A stretch of 64,000 nucleotides of DNA, from positions 124,001-188,000 of the forward strand of contig SCRT01000004.1 in the NCBI GenBank assembly GCA_004298465.1, written 5' to 3'. Shown here piece after piece: positions 40,106 to 49,213 of this stretch. Numbering within the stretch: position 1 is the stretch's first letter; every line of letters begins with the position of its first letter. A program made the translations under genes and the position numbers. The notes beneath the pieces were generated by a model. It was not told the DNA's origin. It searched no databases and saw nothing but the letters and a program-made list of their open reading frames with translations. This stretch comes from Nevskiaceae bacterium (GTDB lineage Bacteria; Pseudomonadota; Gammaproteobacteria; Nevskiales; Nevskiaceae).

Positions 40106-41377
40106 TCAGCCAGCTGGCGGGTGGCCCCCGCGTGCGACATCGACTCCCGGCCGCAACCGGTCGATATGCTGCACGTAACGGTCGAAGGAAGCCAGCACCG
40201 GCCCCGCGAGCTGTACCGGGATGTCGACGCGCGTGGTCAGTGGGTCGTGACGCTCAGTGCCCTGCCAGAGCTCGAAGTACAGGTGTGGGCCAGTCGAGAG
40301 CCCGGTCGAGCCGATGTAGCCGATCACCTGCCCGGCCTTCACCGGGCTGCCGACGCGCAGGTCGGCCGCCGCGCGCGACAGATGGCCGTAACGCGTCTGG
40401 GTGTCCGGCGTGTGGCCGATGGTGACAAGCTTGCCGTAGTTGCCGCGCCAGCCGATGAACTGGACCACGCCACTGGCCGCGGCACGTACCGGTGTCCCCA
40501 GCGGGGCGGCATAGTCGATGCCCTTGTGGAATTCCGGCACATGGCGGACGGGCTGGTCGCGCCAGCCCCAGCCGGAAGTGATGCGTGCGTTTTCGACTGG
40601 CGTCCTGATCGGCAGATGCAGTACCCCTGAGCCGTTGCGGTTCAGGGTCCAGCGGCGACCGCTGGCGTCGATGTACGAAAACAGTTCGTGGAGGTGATTT
40701 TCGTACCAGATGCGCATGCGCAGCAGCCGCTGGTGGCTGCCGGCGGCGGGTTCCAGCAGCAGGCCGACCGGCGTGCCGGAGGGAAAGTTGCCGGGGAGAT
40801 CGTCGCTGTCTTCCAGGGAGGTCTGGATGGCGGCGATTTCGTCGCTCGATATCCGCTGGGCATCCAGCGATGCGTCCAGCGAATTCGTGATGTGGAACTG
40901 GACGTGCTGAACGGTGGCGGGCTGTACGGTGCCGGTCGGCGGCTGGAACAGTGCCGCGACGGGTGCGGCCGGCGTACGCGCGGCCGCATGAGTCGACTTC
41001 GGGAAATGACCGAGCGTGGCGGAACCGCCTGCGCGGGCATGGATCGCCAGCCCCTGCAATTGTCGGTCGGGGCCGATGCAGGCGCGGACGCGGTCGCCGG
41101 CCTCCAAGTGACGCGAGCGCCGCGTGTGCGGCAGCCGGGCGTTCCAGGCCGCCGCCTGCGCGTGCGATATCCCCCAGCGGGACAGGATGCGGTTCAGCGT
41201 GTCACCGTGTCTGATCTTTGTCTCACGGACGGTGTCCGCAGCGGCGGCGCGCGCAGGCGGCGGCGCGGCCAGGGCGGGTGTATCGACCGTCAACGGTTCG
41301 ACGGCATGGCAGGGCAGCGCCAGCGCGGCTGTGCAGGCAACGGCGAGCAGCCAGGTGTGGCGAGTCGTACGCCTCAT
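40106..41377 (-). CDS. M23 family metallopeptidase (peptidoglycan endopeptidase)
   Basis: A 423-residue exported protein: signal peptide (WLLAVACTAALALPCHA), a LysM-like segment (IRHGDTLNRILSRWGIS, about 55-71), a Csd3/OapA-like middle domain and a C-terminal M23 LytM domain. Zinc motifs seen: HKGIDYAAPLGTPV with the first His/Asp, and STGLSTGPHLYFEL with HxH-like GPHLYFE. It should cut peptide cross-links in the periplasm, like MepM. Its ATG 41377 overlaps the stop of the oxidoreductase gene (ATGA), so the two are co-translated. Confidence 0.87.
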   Translation of the reverse strand: MRRTTRHTWLLAVACTAALALPCHAVEPLTVDTPALAAPPPARAAAADTVRETKIRHGDTLNRILSRWGISHAQAAAWNARLPHTRRSRHLEAGDRVRACIGPDRQLQGLAIHARAGGSATLGHFPKSTHAAARTPAAPVAALFQPPTGTVQPATVQHVQFHITNSLDASLDAQRISSDEIAAIQTSLEDSDDLPGNFPSGTPVGLLLEPAAGSHQRLLRMRIWYENHLHELFSYIDASGRRWTLNRNGSGVLHLPIRTPVENARITSGWGWRDQPVRHVPEFHKGIDYAAPLGTPVRAAASGVVQFIGWRGNYGKLVTIGHTPDTQTRYGHLSRAAADLRVGSPVKAGQVIGYIGSTGLSTGPHLYFELWQGTERHDPLTTRVDIPVQLAGPVLASFDRYVQHIDRLRPGVDVARGGHPPAG

Positions 41378-42348
41378 GGCGTCAGCACTACTTTGCCGAC
41401 CACGCGACGTTCCAGCATGTCGCGCAGCGCCTGGGGCGCCTGATCGAGCGGGTAGTGTTTCGAGATCACCGGCTTCAAGCTGCCGTCGGCCAGCCAGCGG
41501 AACAACTGCGCGAAGTTCTCCGCGTTCACACTGGGTTCGCGCTGCGCGAAGCTGCCCCAGAACACGCCGACGGCCGCCGCGCCCTTCAGCAACAGCAGGT
41601 TCACCGGGATTTCCGGGATCTTGCCGCCGGCGAAACCGACGATGAGCCAGCGTCCCTTCCACGCCAGGCACGACAGGCAGTCGCGCGCCCAGCGGTCGCC
41701 GACCGGGTCGAAGATCACGTCCGCTCCGCGCTTGCGGGTCAGGCGCTTCACTTCATCCTTCAGGCTCAGCGTCGCGTAGTCGACGACTTCGTCCGCACCG
41801 TGGTCGAGGCAGGCCTGGCGTTTCTCGGCGGTCGAGGCTGCGGCGATGACGCGCGCGCCCAGCAGTTTGCCGAGCTGCACGGCCGCCAGCCCCACGCCGC
41901 CGGAGGCCCCGAGCACCAGCAGCGTTTCACCGGGCTGCAGTGCGCCACGTTGTTTCAGGGCGTACAGCACGGTGCCATGGACGAGCGGGAAGCCGCCGGC
42001 ATCCTTGAGGTCCAGTTGCGGCGGAATCGGCAGCGTCATGACGGCCGGAACCACTGCCTGTTCCGCGTAGCCGCCACAGGGGATGAACGCGGCAACGCGA
42101 TCGCCGACCTTGCGGTCGGTGACGCCGGTGCCGACCTCGACAACCGTTCCGGCGATCTCGGCGCCAGGCGTGAACGGCGGGTCCAGCTTCATCTGGTAGC
42201 GCCCTTCGATCTGCAGCGTGTCGGGGAAGTTGATGCCGGCCGAGGCAATGCGCACGCGCACCTGCCCGGCTCCCGCTTGCGGGTCCGGCACGGTTTCAAC
42301 AACGAGTTTCTCGGGCGGGCCGAGCTCCTTGCAGACGACGGCTTTCAT
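41374..42348 (-). CDS. NADPH:quinone oxidoreductase family protein (zinc-free MDR)
   Basis: A 324-residue medium-chain dehydrogenase/reductase without the catalytic zinc cysteines. Seen: MKAVVCKELGPPEKLVVETV (start), SAGINFPDTLQIEGRYQ, PFTPGAEIAGTVVEVG, the NADPH loop LLVLGASGGVGLAAVQLGKL and VIFDPVGDRWARDCLSCL. Typical role is reduction of quinones or enones. It is the first gene of a two-gene unit with the M23 peptidase; the TonB receptor stop is 77 bases upstream. Confidence 0.9.
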   Translation of the reverse strand: MKAVVCKELGPPEKLVVETVPDPQAGAGQVRVRIASAGINFPDTLQIEGRYQMKLDPPFTPGAEIAGTVVEVGTGVTDRKVGDRVAAFIPCGGYAEQAVVPAVMTLPIPPQLDLKDAGGFPLVHGTVLYALKQRGALQPGETLLVLGASGGVGLAAVQLGKLLGARVIAAASTAEKRQACLDHGADEVVDYATLSLKDEVKRLTRKRGADVIFDPVGDRWARDCLSCLAWKGRWLIVGFAGGKIPEIPVNLLLLKGAAAVGVFWGSFAQREPSVNAENFAQLFRWLADGSLKPVISKHYPLDQAPQALRDMLERRVVGKVVLTP

Positions 42349-42425
42349 GGAAAATCCTGGATGTCAGGTGGAAAGATAGCGACAACCGGCCGCGCGCGCC
42401 AGACGTCGGCCGGTTGCCACAGGGG

Positions 42426-44618
42426 TCAGAACGACTGTGTGAGGCCCAGATACACGCCGCGCCGCGCGCCGTATTCCGCACGGTTGACGCCGATGCCGGT
42501 GCCGTCGTGGATCTGGTAGCTGCGATCCAGCAGGTTGAGCGCCGCGACGCGGACCTTCAGCGGCCCCGGCCGCGTGAAGTTGAAGGTCTGCACGACCGCC
42601 GCGTTCAACACCACGTACGGCGGCTGCTTGCCGGAATTCGGGATGCCGTCCGGGCCGTCGTTGCGCAGGCCGTCCTGGTAGGTGCCGTCGAGCGAGAACA
42701 CGGTCTGTCGCCAGCGGTATGCAGTCCCGGCCGACACCGTCCACAGCTGCGTGTGGTCGAGGAAGACGTAGTGGTTGTCGATGTAGCGGAGCTCATCCGG
42801 GCCGAGGTTGAACTGGCCGGAGGTCACGCCGGTGCCCTTGGCCATGGAGCGGGCGACGTTCAGATACGCGCTCCAGTTGCCGTGCTTGAAGGCGTTCGTC
42901 AATTCCACCCCGTAGACATGCGCGCGGTCGAGATTGAACGGCGTGAAGATCAGCGCATTGCCGAACTGGCCTTCGTCCAGCAGGTTGCGGGCGTACTTGT
43001 AGTAGCTGTCGAGGCCGATGTTCCAGGACGGGCTGACCTGGCGCGCGATGCCGATGTCGAAGTAATGCGCGCGTTCGGGCTTGACGGGCGAGTTTTCGAC
43101 GACCTCCGGGGCATTCGTCGTGTCGGCAAGCTTCGCGATGGAAGTCGAGCTCACGAGCTGGTTCGGCGGCGGCGTGAAGTAACGTGCGTAACCGGCGTGG
43201 AAGGTCGTGTTCGGATCGATGTACCACACCATTCCGAGCCTCGGACTGAGCGCATTCGAGGTGATGTAGGCGTTGAGCTGCGTGAAGCGCAGGCCGTAAT
43301 TCACCGTCACGCGGTCACTTATGTTCCACTGGTCTTCGGCGTACACAGCGGCCAGCGTGTTGCCGCTCTTGCGGTGGTTGTCCACGATCGTCGTGGGCGC
43401 TCCGCTCACGCATTGCGGTTCATCCTCGCCGGCGTCCAGCGAACCGGGCGGGCAGCTGCCGCTCACCGCGTCCACGGTCGGGAATACCGTGGAGCGATTG
43501 TCACTGCGGTCGTCCTCGAGCTGCGCCACGAAGCCGGCACGCAGCGTATGGCTGGCCGCCAGCGGCAGGTTGAGGTCACCCTGCAGCCCCCAGGTGTCGG
43601 CCTTGCGCGCGATGGGGGCGGAGACGCCGTTGTAGAGCAGATCGCCGCCGCTCGGGTCCGGCGTGTAGTCCAGGCTGCTGATGCGGTTGAACGCTGCCAG
43701 CTGCCAGCTGCCCGCGGCGCCGAAAGCGCCCTGCAGGGCGACGATGCCGAAGGTGTTGCGCTCGTACTGGCGGGCGTTGAGGTTGCGGGAATCCGGTGCT
43801 GTCAGCGCAGCGAACTGTTCGTAGACGGCGTTGGCGTCCTGGCCCGGCGTGTTCGGGATCTCGAAGCGGCCGTAGGTGGTTCCGGCGATGATGTTCAGGC
43901 GCAGCGTGGGTGTCAGCGGCGTGGCGAAGTAGCCGAAGCCGCGCGCCTGTTGTGTCGCGTCGTGGATCGGGTTGTAGTCGGGCGTCGCCTTTTCCGTGCC
44001 GAGCCGGCTGTGCAGGAAGGAACCGCTCAGGAAGCCGGTCGTGCCGCCCGGCGTCGTGTAGCCGAGGTCCAGCGTCGGTTCGACGGTGCCGAATCCGCCA
44101 CCGTAAATGCCCACGTCGCCGCCGCTGAAGTTGCGACGGGAGGTGATGTCGATCACGCCCGCCGTGCGTTCGCCGTATTGCGCCGGCAGCGCGCCGGTCG
44201 AAAGCGTGATGTCCTGCGCGAAGCGCGGGCTCAGGACCTGACTGAAGCCGGTGATGCCTTCCGGCAGGATCACGCCGTTGATGCGGTATTGCAGGTCGGC
44301 GTGGTCGCCGCGGACGTGCAGCTGGCCTTGCGAATTGGCCACCACGCCGGGCGCTTGCAGCAGCATGTCGGTGAGCGAGGTGTTGCGGCCCGCCGGCAGG
44401 GTTTCGAGCGTCTGGCTGTCGAAGACGTAGCGGCTGGAGCCGGTGCCAGGGGACAGCGCATTGCGCGCTTCGTCGAAGCGGCTGGAGGTGATCGAGACAT
44501 CGGAGAGTGTCGCGTCGGCAGCTGCGGGCGCTGTGACGGGAGTCAGTGTGGCGAGTGCGAAGATTGCGCTGGCATGAAGTGCCGCGGGTGCGCGCGGCCG
44601 GCGAGTAGGGGTTGACAT
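42426..44618 (-). CDS. TonB-dependent outer-membrane receptor
   Basis: A 730-residue receptor: signal peptide (ALHASAIFALATLTPVTAPAA), a plug domain with LTDMLLQAPGVVANSQGQLH, the RGDHADLQYRINGVILPEGI box and GAQYGERTAGVIDI-like segment, and a beta-barrel ending in the C-terminal LGLTQSF with terminal Phe. GGAAATGAACC precedes ATG 44618. It is the last gene of dacB-DUF2946-receptor. Because a Zur-box-like site lies upstream of dacB and DUF2946 proteins often accompany metal transport, a metal complex such as zinc is a candidate cargo; the barrel itself has no obvious His-rich loops. Confidence 0.9.
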   Translation of the reverse strand: MSTPTRRPRAPAALHASAIFALATLTPVTAPAAADATLSDVSITSSRFDEARNALSPGTGSSRYVFDSQTLETLPAGRNTSLTDMLLQAPGVVANSQGQLHVRGDHADLQYRINGVILPEGITGFSQVLSPRFAQDITLSTGALPAQYGERTAGVIDITSRRNFSGGDVGIYGGGFGTVEPTLDLGYTTPGGTTGFLSGSFLHSRLGTEKATPDYNPIHDATQQARGFGYFATPLTPTLRLNIIAGTTYGRFEIPNTPGQDANAVYEQFAALTAPDSRNLNARQYERNTFGIVALQGAFGAAGSWQLAAFNRISSLDYTPDPSGGDLLYNGVSAPIARKADTWGLQGDLNLPLAASHTLRAGFVAQLEDDRSDNRSTVFPTVDAVSGSCPPGSLDAGEDEPQCVSGAPTTIVDNHRKSGNTLAAVYAEDQWNISDRVTVNYGLRFTQLNAYITSNALSPRLGMVWYIDPNTTFHAGYARYFTPPPNQLVSSTSIAKLADTTNAPEVVENSPVKPERAHYFDIGIARQVSPSWNIGLDSYYKYARNLLDEGQFGNALIFTPFNLDRAHVYGVELTNAFKHGNWSAYLNVARSMAKGTGVTSGQFNLGPDELRYIDNHYVFLDHTQLWTVSAGTAYRWRQTVFSLDGTYQDGLRNDGPDGIPNSGKQPPYVVLNAAVVQTFNFTRPGPLKVRVAALNLLDRSYQIHDGTGIGVNRAEYGARRGVYLGLTQSF

Positions 44619-44693
44619 GGTTCATTTCCTTGCTGAATGGGGACCCGTGCACGGATCGCGCACGATGCGCGGCGATGCACGGATGAAAGGCGT

Positions 44694-44990
44694 TCAGGCA
44701 GGGAAATGAGGGGGTGCGCGGCTGGGGGGCAGAGCGGCGAAATTGCCGTGCGCCGGTGCTTCGGGGCGGCTGGTGCACGACGAGGCGTGTTCCGCCTTCG
44801 GGTCCGCAAGTATCGGCGCTGCGGAGGCGATAGGCGCTGCGTGTGCGAAGGCACAGATCGTGCAGTGGGTGGTGGGCGGGTGTGGGGCCAGCTCGTGGAC
44901 GCTCGCATGCACGATCGCGCTGCTTTGGCCAACGGCGAAGCCGAGGGCAAAGAGCCAGTTCAGCAGTGTGCGGCGTGGAAGACAGGCCAT
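44694..44990 (-). CDS. DUF2946-like small exported protein
   Basis: A 98-residue protein with an N-terminal signal or membrane segment (LLNWLFALGFAVGQSSAIVHA), a CxxC in THCTICAF, several His residues (HASVHELAPHPPTTHC) and a Cys/Pro-rich C-terminus. The layout resembles DUF2946 proteins, which are found beside metal transport or resistance genes and may bind metal in the periplasm. It lies between dacB (39 bases) and the TonB receptor (75 bases) on the same strand. Confidence 0.7.
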   Translation of the reverse strand: MACLPRRTLLNWLFALGFAVGQSSAIVHASVHELAPHPPTTHCTICAFAHAAPIASAAPILADPKAEHASSCTSRPEAPAHGNFAALPPSRAPPHFPA

Positions 44991-45029
44991 GCGGGCGTGA
45001 AGGATCGGCTGGAAGTCGGGTGAAGGGGG

Positions 45030-46550
45030 TCAGTAAGTGGCGAGGATGCCCTGAAGGTCGGTGCGTGCGGCTTCAAGTGCCTTGTAGCGCGGAATGTGCT
45101 GGTTCTTGCCGCCGCCGTTGACGATCATGGCGAAAGCCATCCAGCCGCCGGTTTTCTTGCGCAGGTAGCCACTGATCCCGAAGGCGGAATGGGGGACCGA
45201 CAACGTGCCGGTCTTGAGCGCGACGCGGTCCAGCCAGTCGGCGTTGCCGAGGTGCAGCGACCGGGATGGGGAGTAGCGCGGTACCTCCAGCCCGCCGTAG
45301 AACACCGAAAAGCGGCCGGGGTCGTGGTACATGTTCGTCAGCAGGTTCACGAGGTCCTGTGCGGAAAGCAGGTTCGTCGGGGTCAGGCCGCTGCCGCTGT
45401 CCAGCGTCGGTGTCAGGCTGGCCTGCTGGCCGCGGCGGTGGTTGCTCACGGCCACGAAGTCGGCCAGTTGATGGCCGGCCTGCGAGAGCGAAGTGGGCGG
45501 GTTCGCACGGTTTTCATCGCTGGCCAGATCCAGTGTCAGGACATCGGCGATGTAGTTGTTGGAAAAGCGCAGCATATTGTCCAGGTGAACGCGCAGCGCG
45601 GCGCTTTCGACCATGGCGACCTGCGTGGCCGCAGCTGCCGCGGAAGGCAGGCCCAGAACCACATGGCCGCGCAGTGAGGTGCCGAGATCGCGCAGCATTT
45701 CCGCCAGCGTCAGGCCGGTTCCCAGTGCGGGGTTGGACATGGCGCGGTGAAAGTTGATGGGGGGCGAGAGCGGAACGTCTCCGGACACGTGCAAGCTGTC
45801 ACCGTCGGCGGAGGTGCGGCGTTCGATCGTGTAGGTCGGCCTGCGATTCGCCGCCACCGTGGTGATCGTGCCGATGACCGGGATCGGCAGGCGCACGCTG
45901 TGGCAGGCTCCGACGCGTGCCGGCCGGCCGGGCTGGGTCGGCGTCAGCGACACGCACCAGTTCCCGTAGTTGATGCCGATCGATGAGACCTCGGCGTTGT
46001 AGGCCGTATCGCTGTGGTCCAGAGCGGTGCAGCGGTCCTGGGTTTCGCAGGCGATCAAGCCGAACGGCGCAGGCGCGACCACCAGGTTGCCGTCCACGGC
46101 CGTGATCCCGGCACCTTTCAGCTGTGCCGCAAGCGTCCACAGGTCGGCGGAATCGAGTGAAGGGTCGCCGTCGCCGAGCAGGATCAGGTCGCCGCGCAAG
46201 TGGCCGTCGCTGATAGGGCCGGTGGCCAGCAGCCGGGTCTTGAACGTGTGGTGGGTGTGCCAGTGGGAGTACGCGGCCGCTGTTACCACGAGTTTCGTGA
46301 GCGATGCCGGGGTAACGCGCTGTCGTGGATTCAGGGAGGCAATGACCTGGCCGTTGTCGAGGTCGGTGACGAGTGCCGTCACGATTGCGCCGCTGTGGGC
46401 CAGCGCGGCCAGTTTCGGCAGCGGTGCGGCACGGGCGGGCGTCAGTGCCATGGCCGCCAAGCCGAGCAGCCCCCAGCTCAGGATGCGGCGCAGTGCAGGC
46501 TGTCGTTGGGTTTCCGAAACTACTGAGAATTTCTTGAGTATGAATGACAT
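45030..46550 (-). CDS. dacB: D-alanyl-D-alanine carboxypeptidase/endopeptidase (PBP4)
   Basis: A 506-residue periplasmic low-molecular-weight penicillin-binding protein that trims peptidoglycan stem peptides and cross-links. Seen: signal peptide (LLGLAAMALTPARA), SxxK in VTPASLTKLVV, SxN in LRFSNNYIADVL and KTG in VALKTGTLSVPH, with the large inserted domain between SxxK and SxN typical of PBP4. ATG 46550 (MSFILKKFS) is chosen; ribosome site is poor. The long frame continues upstream without homology. It heads the dacB-DUF2946-receptor unit and is divergent from zur. Confidence 0.93.
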   Translation of the reverse strand: MSFILKKFSVVSETQRQPALRRILSWGLLGLAAMALTPARAAPLPKLAALAHSGAIVTALVTDLDNGQVIASLNPRQRVTPASLTKLVVTAAAYSHWHTHHTFKTRLLATGPISDGHLRGDLILLGDGDPSLDSADLWTLAAQLKGAGITAVDGNLVVAPAPFGLIACETQDRCTALDHSDTAYNAEVSSIGINYGNWCVSLTPTQPGRPARVGACHSVRLPIPVIGTITTVAANRRPTYTIERRTSADGDSLHVSGDVPLSPPINFHRAMSNPALGTGLTLAEMLRDLGTSLRGHVVLGLPSAAAAATQVAMVESAALRVHLDNMLRFSNNYIADVLTLDLASDENRANPPTSLSQAGHQLADFVAVSNHRRGQQASLTPTLDSGSGLTPTNLLSAQDLVNLLTNMYHDPGRFSVFYGGLEVPRYSPSRSLHLGNADWLDRVALKTGTLSVPHSAFGISGYLRKKTGGWMAFAMIVNGGGKNQHIPRYKALEAARTDLQGILATY

Positions 46551-46657
46551 GGAGAGGGATTCTAGAAAAAGGTACAGCCGTACCCACGAGGCGCGCATTG
46601 TGAGCGTGTGCACGAGCGCGCGCCATGGGCGGGGTATTCTGGTCATGCGAGAGGCGA

Positions 46658-46672
46658 TGTTATAACATAACA
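46658..46672. promoter_or_regulatory. Candidate Zur box
   Basis: TGTTATAACATAACA is an inverted repeat of TGTTAT and ATAACA around 3 bases, matching the core of proteobacterial Zur boxes (GTTAT...ATAAC). It is 25 bases before the zur start and 107 bases before dacB on the other strand, so it could repress both directions when zinc is sufficient. Confidence 0.7.
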
Positions 46673-46697
46673 ATACTTTCAGAGAGGGAGAGTTGGC

Positions 46698-47141
46698 GTG
46701 GTGGAATCCGGGGATGCGGAACCAGGGCACCAGTCGCCGCCGCGGCACCTGACGGCGGTACAGGCGCAGTTGTATGACCTGCTGAAACGCGGGCTGGAAC
46801 CGGCTTCTGCCTATCAGTTGATGGATCAACTCAACCAGGCGTGCGATGCTCGCGTCTACCCGCAGACGGTGTACCGCGCCCTGACACGGTTGCAGGCGCT
46901 GGGGCTCGTGCACCGTGTGGAGTCATCCAACGCCTACCTGGCCTGCTGCGCGCCGGCCCAGCCCCATCGCTGCATTCACCTGTTGTGCGACCGCTGTGGC
47001 AATGCCGAGGAACTGATCGACACGCAGATCAGCGGCGATCTGGAAGCGGACGCCGAGCAGCGGCAGTTCCTTGTTCAGCGCCAGATCGTGGAGCTGCATG
47101 GCGTGTGTCGACACTGCGCCAGCCAGGGGGCGACCACATGA
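46698..47141 (+). CDS. zur: Fur family regulator, probably the zinc regulator Zur
   Basis: A 147-residue Fur-family repressor. Seen: an N-terminal winged helix (LKRGLEPASAYQLMDQLNQA, YPQTVYRALTRLQALGLVHR), the HRVESSNAYLAC segment and two zinc-site cysteine pairs, CDRCG and CRHC. Zur rather than Fur is favoured by the short HRxES...Y motif, the Zur-box-like palindrome upstream and the linked metal transporter. GTG 46698 follows GGGAG by about 8 bases. Its stop overlaps the start of the transporter (ATGA). Confidence 0.85.
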   Translation: MVESGDAEPGHQSPPRHLTAVQAQLYDLLKRGLEPASAYQLMDQLNQACDARVYPQTVYRALTRLQALGLVHRVESSNAYLACCAPAQPHRCIHLLCDRCGNAEELIDTQISGDLEADAEQRQFLVQRQIVELHGVCRHCASQGATT

Positions 47142-47965
47142 TCTCCACGGCTGCCCTGGCGACGCTCCTGCTGATGGTCGTGCTCGGTATCCGCCACGGC
47201 CTCGACCCCGAGCACATCGCCATCGTCAACAGCGTCACGCTGCACGCCGTCGAGACGCGGCGGCGCTGGCCGGCGGCGTCTGGGGCGTGGTTTGCGCTGG
47301 GCCACGGGCTGGTGATCACGATCGTCGCTGCCGGTGTCGTGGGCATGCTGGACGTACTGCAGTTGCCGCGCTGGGTGCTGATGGTCAGCGAATGGCTGCC
47401 GCTGGCGATCCTGCTTGTGGTGGCCGTGGTGAACCTGAACGAGCTGTTGCATGGCCGTGGCGACTATCAGCCGGTGGCGGTCAAGCAGCGCTTGCTGCCG
47501 CGCGGACTGGGGGATTCATCCAGCCCGCTCGCGGTGTTCTGCATCGGCATGTTGTTCGCCCCCTTCGTCGATCCCGCAACCCAAGTGGCCGTGTGGGGTT
47601 ATGCCGTGAGCGTGACGGGCAGTGTGCTGTGGATCATCGGATTGGGCCTGCTGCTGACGCTGGCGATGGCCGTGACCTGTGTTCTGGAAGCGCGGGCCGT
47701 GGTCTATCTGATGCGCGGTGTCGACGCTGAACGCGCGGCGCGCAGGCGGCGTGGCGTAGGCTGGCTCATCGTCGTGTTTTCCTTTGCCGTGGTGGGTTAC
47801 GGGCTGGTCGCCGCGATTCCCGCGCCGGCCGGCGCGTGGTGGCTGCGGGTGCTGGCGGGGCTGGCGGCCGGCGGTGCACTGGCCGTGGTTTGCGCGGGCC
47901 TGCTGTGGGTCTTCATCGCGGCTGTACGACGGACGCGCGCAGTGGGGCGTGACATCGCGTCGTGA
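47138..47965 (+). CDS. NicO/NiCoT-like divalent-metal transporter
   Basis: A 275-residue inner-membrane protein with about seven helices and the metal-selectivity motif GIRHGLDPEHIA in helix I (about 17-28), a variant of RHAxDADHI of nickel/cobalt permeases, plus WFALGHGLVITI in the next helix. Co-translation with zur (ATGA overlap) suggests that it carries zinc, or another metal needed under zinc limitation, rather than nickel. No hydrogenase or urease genes are nearby. The metal is inferred from context. Confidence 0.83.
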   Translation: MISTAALATLLLMVVLGIRHGLDPEHIAIVNSVTLHAVETRRRWPAASGAWFALGHGLVITIVAAGVVGMLDVLQLPRWVLMVSEWLPLAILLVVAVVNLNELLHGRGDYQPVAVKQRLLPRGLGDSSSPLAVFCIGMLFAPFVDPATQVAVWGYAVSVTGSVLWIIGLGLLLTLAMAVTCVLEARAVVYLMRGVDAERAARRRRGVGWLIVVFSFAVVGYGLVAAIPAPAGAWWLRVLAGLAAGGALAVVCAGLLWVFIAAVRRTRAVGRDIAS

Positions 47966-47987
47966 ATCATGCCGGTGTCGTCAGGCG

Positions 47988-48692
47988 TCAGGGCGTTGCC
48001 GCGGGCGGCAGCTGGTTCGCGTCAGGGCGCGTGGCCGCGTGATCGGCGTCACCGGCCGCAGGTGCCACCTTGCAGGCCTTGCCCAGGCTGGCGGCAGCCG
48101 TGTAACGCGACCATTTCTGGCCGTAGACGGCCCGCACCAGTTCCACCCGGTCAGGGGTGTTCAGGGCCGGGAAGACTTCATTCAGCCACAGTGGGTCATT
48201 GTGGAGCGAGGCCTCCATCTGTTTTTCAGTGAAGCCGATGTCGCGGTAGCCGGCCGTGCCCATGGCGAAGTCGGTCGCCTGTCCGCACCAGGCATCGCTG
48301 TGCGGCGTGGACAGATAACTGGGTGCGTAGTGGGCCGGCTCCGGGGTTCCCCGTGCTTCGCAGCTCTGGAGAACGGCTTGGGCCGCCGCGAACCGCGCAC
48401 GGTTGTGCGTCGCGATGTCGTGCAGCAGGCGGTGCATGTCCGCGATCGACAGGGCCGGGTAAAGCTGCAGGTAGGCTACGTCGGTGGCATCCAGGTCGCG
48501 GTCGATGTCGGCGTAGGACATTCCCTGCTCGTTGCTGCGGACGGAATGCATGGCAAACAGTGTCGCGTCCGCACACCAATCTTCGGAAACCGCGGGCGCC
48601 GAGTGCCATGGCAGGTACGAACAGCTGGTCAGCGCCCCCAGCAGTACGGCGGACAGCGTGGCTGTTCCCAAGCGCAGGCGTTTGATGTTCAT
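47988..48692 (-). CDS. Lipoprotein with two tandem homologous repeats, unknown function
   Basis: I do not recognise the family. It has 234 residues with a signal peptide and lipobox LTSC (Cys24). Two segments of about 75 residues resemble each other: EDWCADATLFAMHSV...IDRDLDATDVAYLQLYPAL...RFAAAQAVLQSC (37-110) and DAWCGQATDFAMGTA...MEASLHNDPLWLNEVFPAL...YTAAASLGKAC (about 133-208). Each begins with W-C and ends with a Cys, so each probably forms a disulfide-closed helical unit in the periplasm. The tail is Ala/Pro-rich. It is convergent with the metal transporter. Confidence 0.75.
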   Translation of the reverse strand: MNIKRLRLGTATLSAVLLGALTSCSYLPWHSAPAVSEDWCADATLFAMHSVRSNEQGMSYADIDRDLDATDVAYLQLYPALSIADMHRLLHDIATHNRARFAAAQAVLQSCEARGTPEPAHYAPSYLSTPHSDAWCGQATDFAMGTAGYRDIGFTEKQMEASLHNDPLWLNEVFPALNTPDRVELVRAVYGQKWSRYTAAASLGKACKVAPAAGDADHAATRPDANQLPPAATP

Positions 48693-48747
48693 CGGGTTCT
48701 CCTCTCGATCGCCGCGTCGTGCCGGCGTTTAGTCTCGCGCCATTTAT

Positions 48748-49092
48748 CTAGAACGCGCCAGCAAAAGCAAGCCCGAACGCCACGATGCCGATCACGGCGT
48801 GGATAAAGATCGCTTCCAGCGGCGGCAGTTCGCGCCGCCGGCGGAAGCGCCACAGCCAGGCGCCGCTGAGGATGACCACCAGCAGAAAGATGAACGCGAT
48901 CAGTGCAAGCTGGCCGAGAATCGGATTGGGCGCCTGGGTGCCGGCGAGCAGCGCGACGCCGATGACAGCGAGGCTACCGTGCGCCGCAGCCATCGGCCAT
49001 GCCATGATCCTGTGGCGCAGCACGTGGACCGACATCAGGATGCCGGTGGCAATGGTCATCGCGATGATGATGAGGGCAAAGGCGAGTGTCAC
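48748..49092 (-). CDS. Small four-helix membrane protein, unknown function
   Basis: With GTG 49092 as start (GGA 5-7 bases before it), the protein has 114 residues and four hydrophobic segments (about 2-21, 28-48, 58-78, 93-113) separated by short loops; one loop is basic (WRFRRRRELPP). Longer upstream starts add Pro-rich sequence that does not look coding. The pattern is that of small uncharacterised membrane proteins of gammaproteobacteria. It is divergent from the glutamine amidotransferase gene at 49214. No functional motif is seen. Confidence 0.65.
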   Translation of the reverse strand: MTLAFALIIIAMTIATGILMSVHVLRHRIMAWPMAAAHGSLAVIGVALLAGTQAPNPILGQLALIAFIFLLVVILSGAWLWRFRRRRELPPLEAIFIHAVIGIVAFGLAFAGAF

Positions 49093-49213
49093 GGACGGTT
49101 CCGGCTCGGGTGGAGGGTCCTGCGGCGCGAGTGGAACGGGGCAGGGTTTGCGCGTGTCATGTCGTGTGTAGATTATTCCGCGGCGAGGGGTACCGTGGAA
49201 GGAGCCGTGAATC

